From Owenia fusiformis (taxonomy: Eukaryota; Annelida; Polychaeta; Sabellida; Oweniidae), in the NCBI GenBank assembly GCA_903813345.2, contig CAIIXF020000005.1, positions 19,473,375 to 19,537,374 of the forward strand: a stretch of DNA of 64,000 bases. Reading direction: 5' to 3'. A program made the translations under genes and the position numbers. Positions 12,368 to 24,785 of this stretch are shown one piece after another (the first letter of the stretch is position 1; the number at the start of each line of letters is the position of its first letter). Below the pieces are notes generated by a model. It searched no databases. It worked only from the letters and a program-made list of their open reading frames with translations, and was not told the origin of the DNA.

Positions 12368-15300
12368 ATGGAGTCCTTCTTCGCACAGTCCATCAAGATA
12401 GCCCTCGTGGTGAGCGCATATTGGTGAGTAAAACAAGCCCTTGCCATCAGTTCATGTTGGGAGTACCCCCATAAATGTGGGGTTATTTTGAGGATTTTTG
12501 ATATTTACTTAGGACATTTGTCATTTTGAGAAACAAATGTCCAAAATATCAAAGAACCTCAAAATAACCCCACATTTATGGGGGTAGTTGGGAGGGGCAC
12601 TGGTCTTGGTCAACTTTTTTTGTTGGGGGGGGGGGGGTGCTGTTGAGATTCAAAATATCTACCCACATACCACATGTAGGGATTTTTTTGTAAAAATGGA
12701 TCCATATCTAGGTTATTATCTAAAGAAGAGATTGCACGAACAGCCAATGAAAGCAAATGATCACGTGACGTAACCTTAACAAACTGTGTTTATTGTTACG
12801 AAAGGATTTTAGAAACATTGACTCAAGGTGTGACTGTGACATCATCTGGAGTGTGTCACATTCTCAGAGTAGACATACGATCTTTGGATTGAGCAGTAGA
12901 CTATATCCTCTAGTCTGAAATTTGGATATAGACTAGATTGAGCAGACATCATGATCACCAGAAATTGCTGAAACTGGACATTATCTTTACACTCAGTTAT
13001 TTTATGCTTTTATCAACAGACGCTTAGATATATTATACAGGTCTTTAGCCAGGATTTGCCAAGGGGGGTTCACTTTTTGATAAATTCCAGTGGGGTTTAC
13101 TTGTGACAATTTTGGTCCAAAAATGGCCAAAATCACGAAAAAGTGCTCAGAATGGTGAAAAACTGCATGATTTTGAAAGACTTTTTGGCCAGGTGAGGGT
13201 TCGCTCGAACCCATGGAACCCTTCCTGGCTACAGGCCTGTTATATATGTATATATATATATAAAATTCCCAGTAATAAAAACAATAAAAAATTGTGTTTT
13301 TAGAAAACTTAAAGGCGCACTATACTTAATTTAGAAGAAAAAAAAATAACCATTGAAACATGTTACTCACACACTTGCTCGAATATGACACAAAGTTTGA
13401 TTTGCTTTAATATTGAACCAAGAAAAAAATAACTCACAGAGAAAAAAGCATTTGAAGTTCAGAGATCATTAGAATGCATCCACATGTTAAATAAAGTGCA
13501 TGTTTTAAATTACAATTTATTTAAAAGATGGCGACACTTCTACAAAAATGAATGTACAGCTGTATCATGTAATACAAACAACTTTGCCATATTTCAATGA
13601 CATTGATAAAAACTTTATATATAAAGCTTGACAGATCAAAAAAATTTTTTGATAATTTATTGCAAGCTTTGATGTGGTCCATTTGAGCTGTTGTTTGTGT
13701 CAAATGAAAGATACGGTTTTTAATATCAATACATTTGACATAATATAAAAGGAAGAGGTGCGTTCATTGGCAAATACCCCTATGGTCAAAATGAATAATT
13801 CTAAAGTGTAACATGAAGAATAGAGTGTCATATAACTCTTTGGAAAATATTAAAGTGCTCTGTCACACATAGGCTGAGATAGGGGCCATTTAGTTCAGTA
13901 AGGTTGTATTGACTTACATGGGGCTGTGCATCATTGACTTAACTTGAGGATATCAGTAGATCCCAATAGAGGTCATTAGTTTCCATTGATTATCACAAAA
14001 ATACCAAAAATACACTATGACCTGAATCGATTGCAAACTTAATAATTTCACAATAAGACACAAATGGTTTATCTCATCAAATGTGCAAATATGAAGTTTG
14101 CAATCGATTCAGGTCATACTTAAAATTAAAAGATTGTGCATTTTTTCCCTACAAAATGGCCATAGAAAAATGCTCCAAACACAACTTTTACACATATCAA
14201 AAATCATACAACTTTGTAAAACCAAAGAATATACTATTATGTTTCATTAGGGGCGGGGTCAAAATATCAATGTTCATATGGAGACGAAAGTAATTTCGTT
14301 TGGACAACAACCCCCCCACCCCCCATCTAGACGAAAGCTTAGGTCACTTCAAAAAAACATCGTATCCTATTTGCCGGGTTATTATTACGGTGAATTAACA
14401 CACGTTCGCAATTTAACTGCATTGAACTCTTCAAAAGGAGGAGGGAAAAGTACGGAATTTATTTGAAAAATGATCGAATTATCGTCTTTATCTACCGATA
14501 TTTTGGACCTATCATACAAAAAAGCTCACGAACTATTGAAAACAAGCCTTTTTATCAGAACATAGCGCCAGAAAAAGTGGGTAAGTCCAATTATTTTTTG
14601 TATATCAGATCCGAATTATCGATGTTTTTTTGGTCAACGAAAGTGCCCAAAAACCCCCTCCCCCCGTCGCGAAAGTACTTTCGTCTCCATATGAACATCG
14701 ATATTTTGACCCCGCCCCTTATGTAGTAGCATATTTGGATAAGTAGGGATGCGTATGATGCAAATGGATTTTGACAGACACAAAAACACTTCCTGGTTTG
14801 GAATCTATGCCTCTATACACTTCATAATTGAATTATGACCCTAATAAGTGGCCTATACATCAATACAGTGCTGAATATAGGTCAACAAGATACTAGTGTG
14901 TATATAAATGTAATAATCAAAGCAGAATACTCATTTTGAAAACTCAGACGAATTATTTTTTTTCATGGGGAGATCCCAATGGAGAGTGCATATGGTCCTT
15001 TAAATGTAAGTCTTTATTTTGCCAAAAAATGTTGAAAATTAACTTGACTTTGACTAAAAAACTTTTTCTTTTACTAAAATAAACATTTTGCTCTTATTCA
15101 GTTTCAGAATTTATTCAGAATTTCAGTTCTAGTGCCAGAGAGACATTGTTGGGGGACTGTCATGGAGTTGTTTATCCCTACCAAGCTTAAAACTTGTACA
15201 TCTGCTGTGTCTTAATTTCTAGAAAAAACATTAACTATCATGCAAATGCTATTTCTAGATGATTTTAGAAAAACAGAGATGTATCAATATTGGCTATTAA

Positions 15301-18300
15301 GAAACATCATCAGATACATGCTGGGACATTTTAGCAATATCAAGTTGTGAAAATTGTCACCACCATGGCACCATGCATGTGGTACCTATTTAAGTGGTAC
15401 TCATTCAACTTGTATGCCAGTATTGTGCTATATTCATCAAGCTATTTCATATAAGAAAATATTAAGGTGTTGGAAGGACTTATAAGCAGAATATATAAGA
15501 TCATATAAGATGAGCTCTTATTACTCACAGTTGAGAAAGATAGCTGGGATTGTATGTGTTTATTGGTGAGTAATCTCGGCTTCAAATAGTTTGCAAAATT
15601 TATTTGGCACTTGGTTGTAAAGTTTAAGTAATTCTCGCCATGGAAGAAAAATACATGTAGAAGGGGTGTGGGGGTGATGTGGGGGTGGTGTGGGGGTGTG
15701 GCTTACCACAAAAGGTAGAAGCTAAATTTTATAAACATAAAACAGAAATGTAATATTCATTGCTGGTCAGGGATGTCTGTTAGATGACTCTTTTTTGGAT
15801 CTGATCATGCTACTACTTGAGTTTCTTGAAGACATGTCGTATAGACTAGGTTTCTAACTTTATCAAATTTATCAACATCACAAGAGCTCAATACATGCAC
15901 AGAATTAGCGACGATAAGATCCCATGAAAGGAGAACCAAGTGATTAAAGAGTTGAAGTGAAGGTTACGTCCGCCATTTGTGACAACGGTATCTGACTTTA
16001 CTGCTGTCAGGCTATTCCGGTGTGACCATGTTATCAGCTCAGAAAAACAACTTGTCATACATTTGACATTCACCTTTACATTATACCAATGTTGAATTGA
16101 AAACACCTGATTGATGAATGAAAGCATCTATATATACATGTATATACAATTATACATTTAAATACATTTTTTGTAAACATGATATGATAACACCATTGAT
16201 TTACTGCTAAATACAGAGTGTATATCACTTAAATTCAAACTTTCCAAAGTACCTCAAAATAAAGATTTAACATCATCTTCTAATTGAAATCTCTCCAGAG
16301 AGCAACAGGTTTTGAAAATTTACAGCAAAGTACCATTTGGCTATAAAGGGTTTACTTATAATATTACATGATGAATAAAATTGGAACAAATTAACTCCCA
16401 CCAACAGATTTCTTATAGAATACCCTTGACATGTTCAACTTTCTAAGGTTTATACAATATTTGAATTCAAAATAAATAACACAAGATACGGGTGTTACGG
16501 AATATAAAATGAAAGAATGGGAGGGATCAAAGGCCATACCTAGCTGAGAGACTTCTCCTTTAAGAGACAATGGGATAGTGTTCATGTAACTCTGGCATCA
16601 AATGGCCTCACCTAAACCTGCATGTTGCTGAACTGAACTTATAATATTATTTGGAATTGTGTTTTTAGGTTTGTCTCAATCTCACTGGTGTTTATCAACA
16701 AGTATCTACTTAGCAGTGAAGATCTCAAGGTAACTACACTTTATTAATAACCTGTATATCTGAACATCTTGAACATGTTGTAATATGACCATTTTTCAGT
16801 CCATCTTGTTTTCTTACACCCCAGTCACATTTCCTACGGCGACCTTGCGGTCTATCATTTCTGCGGCCAGTAACATTTCTACGCTTGCTGTGGAATTTCT
16901 GTGCTCTCTTACTTTTGCAGTCACATTTCCCACAGCAGCCGCACGGTGAATTTTAAATTTCTGTTGATAAATAATACTTTTTTCATTTTATTTACATCGG
17001 GACAGTTTATAAATGTTATTCATAGTGCTAGGATGTAATATCAAATGAAAAGTGATCGTGAAACATTGACAAATAATGATTCAATCTTGTTGAGCCAGTT
17101 GATTTCTACGAGGACCTCAGAAATTAACAAATATTATAACTCCGAGTTATGATTTCTACGGCGACCCTGCGGCCTGTAAAAAACTGGATTCGCCGTACCG
17201 AGGCCGCAAGGCGAGCGTAGTTTTTCTACGCTCGCCGCAGAAATACACTGATTTAATTGATCTGCGATCGACGCACGCCCTCCGTACGACAAATGTGACT
17301 GGGGTGTTACTACTGTATACAAATTGGCAGGTTTACAACAAATTTACAACAACTTTTGACTGACCAGTACTATAAATGGTTTAAGCAGGAAACAGGTCGA
17401 AATATAAATATAGGCAAGGGAAATGTTCTGGTCAAATGTATTTCAATATTTTAATCAGCCATGCATTATACAAGTACCATGAAATGTGCACAAAATGAAA
17501 TAGTTCTGACGATGCTTTGACCACTTTGTCTCATCTTTTGCCTGCTATTTTAACCACCCAGGAAATCAGAAACAATTCTCATTAAAAAATACTAAAGCTG
17601 CTAGACAACAGTTACAAACCCAGGCTTTGCATGCATTTATCCACCCAGTGATTGATCCAGTAACTCAATTTGGGGAGGAAAAGGTCCAAATAACTGTTGC
17701 CTAGCCTCTAGACTTTTGAGTCATAATATGATTTTTTACAATGAAATGTCTCTTGTACTTTTAGCTTGATGCCCCCCTGTTTGTAACATGGTTCCAATGC
17801 GTAGTGACTGTAGCACTATGTGGGATCCTTGGTGTATTAGCCAAACTAATGCCAGGACATATAACATTTCCCGAATTCAAGATAGATGTAAAAGTTTCAA
17901 GAGAGGTACGTACATTTTTACTCTTGTCTCTTTCCATTGGTCCAAGTTCACATTTTTAATTGTGTGATTTCTTTTGTTAGCAGTTTTGAGAAAATATTTT
18001 CCACAGAAAATTAGAATATTTAAATATTAATATATGTCATTGTTTTTTAAATGTTAAAATAGAACATTGCTGTGGGACAAAAGCAATTAGATTCTCAAAA
18101 AATAATGTGGGATTTTAATATGTGAACCAGATACAGTCAAAATCAATGAAGTTGTATGCTCATTTAGCCATCTAGATAAATGTCAAAAGGTTTTTCATGT
18201 TACAATAACATGCACATAAATCAACCAATTATCAATATTGAGCTTGAACCACTTAAATTCACCAAACCTTAATACTAGAATTTAACAAGGGATCGGAAAG

Positions 18301-21300
18301 ATCAAACTGTGCAAATATATTTATCTTTTATTGACTCAATAACCATGTCATGTAAATGACATATCAGTCACTACAGTGTACAAAAATCTACAAACTACAA
18401 CTACATATTACAAAACTACTTTACATCAGTTTCACATGTCAGGGTATTATATCAGTGTGGTATATCCATAATTCATGTGTTTTTAAAAATGTTTACATAA
18501 TATTAATCATTTTCTAAATTTTTAAAAGAGTGATATACAAAATACAAAAGCTCTATTGATGACAAGTGTTCATTTTCAAATATACGAAAATCAACAAAAA
18601 GTCTAAATTCAATTATCCGTTCGTATTCTCATTGAAATCCAAGATCAAAGCATACTATGTCAGATCAATGTTGCACAGCTTGTACAATTGAATCAGTTAG
18701 GAAGCACTTATTGTAAATTGCTTTAATTTGGCGCTTTCTTTAATTTGGTGATAAACCAATTCTGAACTACATCACTGATTTATATCTTCTCCAGTCAGTC
18801 TACCATGTTATCATATGGTATTTTGATATATCCAAATTGAAAACGATAGGGCCAAAGTTGCAGAATGTCTCAAATCAGACTTAGTATTTTCAATATGAAA
18901 TGTTAATAGACTGTTTCAGATGATTTACAATTTTGTAATTGGTATCAATGATCTCAAATGAATCTTTCATGACCGTATCACAGATATATACAGTAAAGAT
19001 GTATTTCATGACCGTATAAGATATATACAGTAAAGATGTATTTCATGACCGTATCAGATATATACAGTAAAGATATCTTTCATGACCGTATCAGATATAT
19101 ACAGTAAAGATATCTTTCATGACCGTATCAGATATATACAGTAAAGATATCTTTCATGACCGTATCAGATATATACAGTAAAGATATCTTTCATGACCGT
19201 ATCAGATATATACAGTAAAGATATCTTTCATGACCGTATCAGATATATACAGTAAAGATATCTTTCATGACCGTATCAGATATATACAGTAAAGATATCT
19301 TTCATGACCGTATCAGATATATACAGTAAAGATATCTTTCATGACCGTATCAGATATATACAGTAAAGATATCTTTCATGACCGTATCAGATATATACAG
19401 TAAAGATATCTTTCATGACCGTATCAGATATATACAGTAAAGATATCTTTCATGACCGTATCAGATATATACAGTAAAGATATCTTTCATGACCGTATCA
19501 GATATATACAGTAAAGATATCTTTCATGACCATATCAGATATATACAGTAAAGATATCTTTCATGACCGTATCAGATATATACAGTAAAGATATCTTTCA
19601 TGACCGTATCAGATATATACAGTAAAGATATCTTTCATGACAGTATCAGATATATACAGTAAAGATATCTTTCATGACCGTGTCAGATATATACAGTAAA
19701 GATATCTTTCATGACCGTATCAGATATATACAGTAAAGATATCTTTCATGACCGTATCAGATATATACAGTAAAGATATCTTTCATGACCGTATCAGATA
19801 TATACAGTAAAGATATCTTTCATGACCGTATCAGTTATATACAGTAAAGATATCTTTCATGACCGTATCAGATATATACAGTAAAGATATCTTTCATGAC
19901 CGTGTCAGATATATACAGTAAAGATATCTTTCATGACCATATCAGATATATACAGTAAAGATATCTTTCATGACCGTATCAGATATATACAGTAAAGATA
20001 TCTTTCATGACCGTATCAGATATATACAGTAAAGATATCTTTCATCTTAAATTGATCATCCTGTACATAATTAGGAGAAATATTGTTATCTACTTTGAGG
20101 CATGAAATAGTATTGTTATTTTCGGTCAACATATTCTGATTAGATAAACTAAATCAAAGAAACCTCTTTAGTTGGAAGAGTTTTGTTATTATGTAAAGCT
20201 CTAACAAAGGGTAGATTTATGTTAAAATAACTTCATATGGTTTGGAATATGCATTTTGATCAATCAAGGTACATGTATTATATATGACTAAAGGAATACA
20301 TTGGTTAACAGTATGTGGTGTACATATGTATGTATGTAACTTATGTACCCTGCAGCTAAACATAGGTATACTAATAAATTTGATTGCTTAAACCAACATT
20401 TTTAATTATAGCTTTGTTTAAGTTACGTCTTAAATTACTTAAATCATTTGATGAAACACACCCAGAATTTAAACTTACATATTACCAATACCTTTTTCTA
20501 TATACAGGGTGGGCCAAAAAAACCAATACCCAACTTCAAATCAGGATAAAAATATTTACATTCAATATGGTACATTGACTTACATATCATTTTAAAGGTT
20601 ATACAATTTCAAACAATTTGGTATGTAACACTTTGTCATGAAATCAATAGTAAAGTTTTATTATACTTATTTGGGAGGCCGGGTTGCTATTTCAGGTCTC
20701 CGGATTTAAGGGAGAAAATAGTAAATCTGCGGGATTATGTTAATTTTTTATTTATAGAATATCATTTTTTTGTTAGGTGGATACATGCTTGGATATTGAT
20801 ATTTGCATCATTGTGTGACTAAATTTATTTTTTATGAATTTCAGTGTTGTTTAATAACATTTTACACTTTATTTATTAAAACAATTTTAACAATTGCTCA
20901 ATATACCCCCACCCCCTCCCCTCTGCATCAACAATAAGCTTCAAGTAGTAGCACAATCTATCAATAGCCTTATTGAGAGATTTTCGATTTCAGCACTTTT
21001 GGATTCTATTTCAGCTCATCAATGCTGTTTATTGGATGCTTTTGATTGTACCATTTCCTCGAGATGGCTCGATGTATGGTAATCAAACACATTAGCATTG
21101 GGACTGTTAGGTGGCCAAGCATCGAGATCAATCAAATTGACTCCTTGTTTGCAAAGAAATGCCAATGTATTCTTTGATCTATGGTACGAGGCAATGTCTT
21201 GTTGGAAAATAAAATCCTCGTCACATATACGTTTAATGTCTTTTAACAGACCCTCTTTGAGTACTTATTGATAATAAACAACACTAAAATTCATTAACAA

Positions 21301-24297
21301 TAAATTTAGTCACACAATATGCAAATATACATGCATTAGAATACATGTACTCACCTAACAAAATGATATTCTGTAAATAAAAAATTAACATTATTCCGCA
21401 GATTTACTATTTTCTCCCTAAAATCTGGATACCTTAAATACCGACCCGGCCTCCCAAATAAGCATAATAAAACTTAAATATTGATTTCATGACATAGTGT
21501 TATATACCAAATTGTTTGAAAATGGATTTCCTTTAAAATGATATATAAATCAATGTATCATATTGAAAATAGCTATTTTCATTCTGATTTAAAGTTGGTT
21601 ATTGGTTTTTTTTGGCCCACCCTGTATATTACTGTGACTTAAAGTTTATGACTTTTTTTTATTTTAAACACATTCAATTTCTGATTTCAGCATCTTGTTT
21701 ATTTAATCTAATTTGATAATGATAAATAATATACCATGAATGGGGGGTGGGGTACCCTTCCAAATTTTTATAGTCAGGTTGAAGTGCATGATTATGTTGA
21801 TTTTGGTAGAATTGGGCAATTCAGTGCAATTATATTAATTTTTTTTAAATATTCATTCAAGCCTACTCCAGATATTGGTGCTATTTGTATGTTACCACCA
21901 ATACAACAATAACTGATGACATAATGCTATAACCATATTAAGTCTTTTCCAACTTGTTGTTGGTGTCTCCAACAAATTGTTAAGCCTTGTTGAAACCAGA
22001 TGGTGGTAATATTTTCTCACGATGAGGCCATGTTTAAGACCTCGGCTGCAGTTTGGGAATGCTTCTTTGAGCTACTTGAGTGATGCAAAGTTGGTGTTCA
22101 TGAATTAGATTCATATAAGGTTTGCAAGCTACCTGCACAATGACATTCAAATATATGTATTTTTCTTACAGGTGCTTCCACTGTCCATCGTATTTGTGGC
22201 AATGATCAGTTTCAACAATCTTTGTTTGAAACATGTGGGCGTGGCATTTTACTATGTCGGCAGGTCTCTCACTACAGTCTTCAATGTGGTATGTATTTAT
22301 GTATTTAATAAAATATCTGATAACATTTTATTGACTGAATATTTGGAAAAAACAACAGCTGCAGCAATATTAATAAAGAGATTAAAATGTTGAAAGCAAT
22401 TGTTTCAATAAATGTCAATTACAATTGTTTAGCTATTTTAGATTTGCATTTGTTTGCCCAAAAATTGAATTTTATTTGCTATCAACTCTCATGCCTGATT
22501 GACGAGAGAAAATTGAACCCCCTTGGCAAAAACTGGCTACTGGCTTGGACATGTAAAATATATACATGTAAAATGAAAATGTAATAAGTTCATCTGGAGT
22601 CTCAATAATATATTACAGCAGGTGGATTTTTAATAGTGAAACTGTAGTGAACTTTATCATATTGTGTTAATAACGACATTAATTAATGAGCATTGGTTAA
22701 TAGGTGATCTCAGAGCTCAAATTGTCAGTGCCCTGCAGGGCAATTGCCTTAATCAATTAATCAATTAATCAATTATCCAATTGTGTATTTTAAGTTCAAA
22801 TATTGAATTACCATTTTTAGGTCAGATGACAATTTATGGAAGCAACAATGATTAGAAATGAGTTGAAAGTAGCTTTCCAAAAAAATGCTCACAATTTTAC
22901 AATATCTCTTTGCTCCCAACATTTCATGTCATGTCTGTTTTCTAAAAAGTCTTACCATTTATGATTATGATTTTTAATCTGATAATAATTTTTTGAAAAT
23001 TAGACATCCTCTTTTTATTGATACATGTACTTCTAATCAATTTGAATATTTCTGTATCTATTGCTTGCCTCCAAGATTTTTGTTATTATTCTTTGCTACT
23101 GGAAATATTGACAACCTGTCTCTGTAAAATGTTGTATCATTGATTAAGTTAATCTACCTGTCAATGATGAAAATTATCATTATTCAGAGTTTTATTGATC
23201 TGGCATGTACATGTGTAAATTCCTTTTTTCAGATTTTATCATACATCATTCTTAAGCAGACAACATCCATTAAAGCCATGGCTTGCTGTGGAGTCATAAT
23301 TGCTGGGTTCTTCTTGGGAGTTGACCAGGAGGGATCAGCAGGTATGTAATTTCCCATCTCCGACCCCTACAGCCATCATAACCCTTGGTTCTACAATGGC
23401 AATCTTGTATGTAGGCTAAAATGGTAAAACCAAGGACAACCAGAGATGTATATGAAACATTTGCGATACAAATAGCTGTAAACTATAAGAACAAATAAAG
23501 CTGTTTAATGTTTATTTATAGCAAAAGCCCCACTTAATATAACATTTTCAACTACAAAAATTTACTTCATCCCTTGCATTGTTCCTCTAATTTTCTCAAA
23601 GCATGGTTTATTTAAGGAAGGGATACATCAGGGAACCAGAGACTTCAAATGTTGTTCATAGTTTCAAACCCTTCAATCTATCTCGCCATCGTTTAATTAA
23701 ATCATAATAACAATGTCAAATATACTATTTTGTTTTTTAGGTTCGCTTTCTGTCACTGGAGTATGTTATGGTGTTGCTGCTAGCTGTTCCGTCGCATTAT
23801 ACGCCATCTATACAAAGAAAGTACTCCCAGCTGTCGACAATAATATATGGCGTTTGGCCCTCTATAACAACATCAATGCTTGTGTCCTCTTCCTTCCACT
23901 CATGATCATATCAGGAGAACCACAAACTATATTTTCATTTGAAAAACTATCTGATATTCAATTTTGGATGTTTATGTGTTTAAGTGGAGTGTTTGGATTT
24001 GCTATAGGGTATATCACGGGACTACAAATCCAAGTCACTTCCCCATTGACTCATAATATATCAGGCACAGCCAAAGCCTGTGCACAAACAGTTCTTGCCT
24101 GTTTATGGTATGCAGATGTTAAACCAGTGTTATGGTGGTGTAGCAATGCTGTCGTGCTAGGGGGCTCCACTGCTTACACCCTCGTAAAACGCTCAGAGAT
24201 GAAAGAGAAAATTCAAATTGAGGAGAATGCCAAGGCTGCTATTGAGGCTGAAAAAGAAGACTTACTTCCACAAAGTGATTGTAGAAGAGTACCATAG
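12368..24297 (+). CDS. SLC35C1: GDP-fucose transporter 1
   Basis: Six exons join in frame: 12368-12423, 16669-16729, 17765-17905, 22172-22288, 23233-23341 and 23741-24297 (stop TAG). The product has 346 residues, against about 364 in human. The protein is a ten-helix member of the drug/metabolite transporter superfamily that carries GDP-fucose into the Golgi lumen in exchange for GMP. Diagnostic blocks in order: [14 protein letters not shown] (residues 20-33), [20 protein letters not shown] (exon 4), [13 protein letters not shown] (end of exon 5), [14 protein letters not shown], and [20 protein letters not shown] with [11 protein letters not shown] in exon 6. The first ATG is in a short exon and begins [19 protein letters not shown], like vertebrate orthologues. 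The cytosolic tail is rich in Glu and Lys. The introns carry several transposons and a 37-bp satellite, and a hairpin lies 41 bp after the exon 1 donor. Confidence 0.95.
12465..12585. mobile_element. Hairpin MITE in SLC35C1 intron 1
   Basis: ACCCCCATAAATGTGGGGTT and AACCCCACATTTATGGGGGT are exact inverse copies. The stem continues through ATTTTGAGG...TTTTTGATATTT to about 50 bp per arm, with TA flanks on both sides. It is non-coding. Confidence 0.75.
14015..14118. repeat. Hairpin
   Basis: TATGACCTGAATCGATTGCA pairs with TGCAATCGATTCAGGTCATA, extending to AAACTT/AAGTTT. The loop is about 50 bp and the arms are nearly perfect over 26 bp. It lies in SLC35C1 intron 1. Confidence 0.65.
14248..14720. 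mobile_element. MITE with GC-rich termini
   Basis: The left end AGGGGCGGGGTCAAAATATC and the inverse right end match, and pairing continues through TGTTCATATGGAGACGAAAG to about 45 bp. The ends contain GC-box-like GGGGCGGGG. The 473-bp interior has two C-rich tracts and no coding capacity. It lies in SLC35C1 intron 1. Confidence 0.7.
15661..15704 (+). repeat. G-rich short tandem repeat
   Basis: Repeats of GTGTGGGGGTGATGTGGGGG type give four runs of at least four G on the sense strand of SLC35C1 intron 1, enough for a potential G-quadruplex in the pre-mRNA. No function is implied. Confidence 0.55.
16816..17307. mobile_element. MITE with ACACCCCAGTCACATTT ends
   Basis: The terminal inverted repeats ACACCCCAGTCACATTT match exactly over 17 bp. 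The 492-bp interior is GC-richer than its surroundings. It contains CTACGGCGACC(T/C)TGCGG in two direct copies (near 16838 and 17157), plus inverse versions near 17200-17240. It lies in SLC35C1 intron 2. Confidence 0.7.
18708..18760. repeat. Solo end of the TACTGTGAATTGC MITE family
   Basis: TTGTAAATTGCTTTAATTTGG resembles the ends of the element at 4782-5091, and a second TTTAATTTGG follows. No partner end was found, so this is a decayed fragment. Confidence 0.35.
18965..20045 (+). repeat. 37-bp satellite array, 29 units
   Basis: The unit reads TTTCATGACCGTATCAGATA then TATACAGTAAAGATATC. The array is one 39-bp unit followed by 28 units of 37 bp, then a final TTTCAT. The first two units carry GATGTA where the rest carry GATATC; inner units are almost identical, with isolated changes (CCATATC, CAGTATC, CCGTGTC, CAGTTATA). 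Each unit junction contains the palindrome AAAGATATCTTT. It lies in SLC35C1 intron 3. Confidence 0.95.
20505..21624. mobile_element. Long-TIR Tc1/mariner-type element in SLC35C1 intron 3
   Basis: The element starts CAGGGTGGGCCAAAAAAACC and ends with its inverse, with TA at each flank (20503-20504, 21625-21626). The arms remain recognisably complementary for roughly 270-300 bp (about 20505-20800 and 21350-21624), including GGGAGGCCGGGT and GAAAATAGTAAATCTGCGG. A transposase remnant lies between them on the minus strand. The whole unit is 1120 bp, shorter than an autonomous element. Confidence 0.85.
21019..21264 (-). pseudogene. Tc1/mariner transposase remnant
   Basis: On the minus strand an open stretch of about 80 codons contains [19 protein letters not shown] and then [17 protein letters not shown]. 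These are the blocks around the second catalytic Asp (QQD) and the last acidic residue (WPPNSPDLNP-like) of Tc1/mariner DDE transposases. A TAA lies just upstream and the N-terminal DNA-binding and first-Asp regions are absent, so it is broken. Confidence 0.8.
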
Positions 24298-24537
24298 GTG
24301 CATATAAAAGTACTACATGCACACTTAATTCATAGGTGCATATAAAGAGCATGGTACAGGAGGTGCATATAGAATACATGATACCAAAGTTGCATATATA
24401 GAATATGGTACCTAAGATGCATTTATAATATATGGTACCATAGGTGCATATTATATAAAACATCCTACAATATGTGCATTTATCGTATGATCTGTAAAAT
24501 GAAGCCTTCTGATTGGTCAGTTCTTGTGCTGTACCCA

Positions 24538-24785
24538 TCTGTATTGCTACTGAGATTGTCCCCATTGATCATCTCTGTCGCAATATAGAAAATATTGGTA
24601 CGAAGGGGACATTCTCAGTAGCAATACAGAGCATCACACGATAAAAACGTTATAGAATGATTTGAAGTGCAATACAGGATATATTCTGGTCTCGATATTC
24701 TGTATTGGCACTCGACTTCGTCTCATTCAAATGATTTCTCGAGCAGAATATATCCTGTATTGCACTTCAAATTATTCAATAACTT
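24538..24785. repeat. Two consecutive hairpins
   Basis: The first (24538-24626) pairs TGTATTGCTACTGAGA with TCTCAGTAGCAATACA and GTCCCC with GGGGAC. The second (about 24649-24785) pairs TGAAGTGCAATACAGGATAT then ATTCT with its inverse. They interrupt a run of AGGTGCATAT-like repeats (about 24290-24480 and 24795-24905), so they probably inserted into it. Confidence 0.6.

Noticed and set aside
14463-14726. 87-codon open frame in SLC35C1 intron 1
   Set aside because: It lies wholly within the GC-ended MITE and has no similarity to a transposase.
18965-20045. Regularly spaced repeat array resembling a CRISPR array
   Set aside because: The units are contiguous with no unique spacers, and the setting is an animal intron. 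It is a satellite.
24239-24565. 108-codon minus-strand frame rich in Cys, Ile and Tyr
   Set aside because: It is antisense to the SLC35C1 end and the periodic AGGTGCATAT repeats, which explain its repeating composition.
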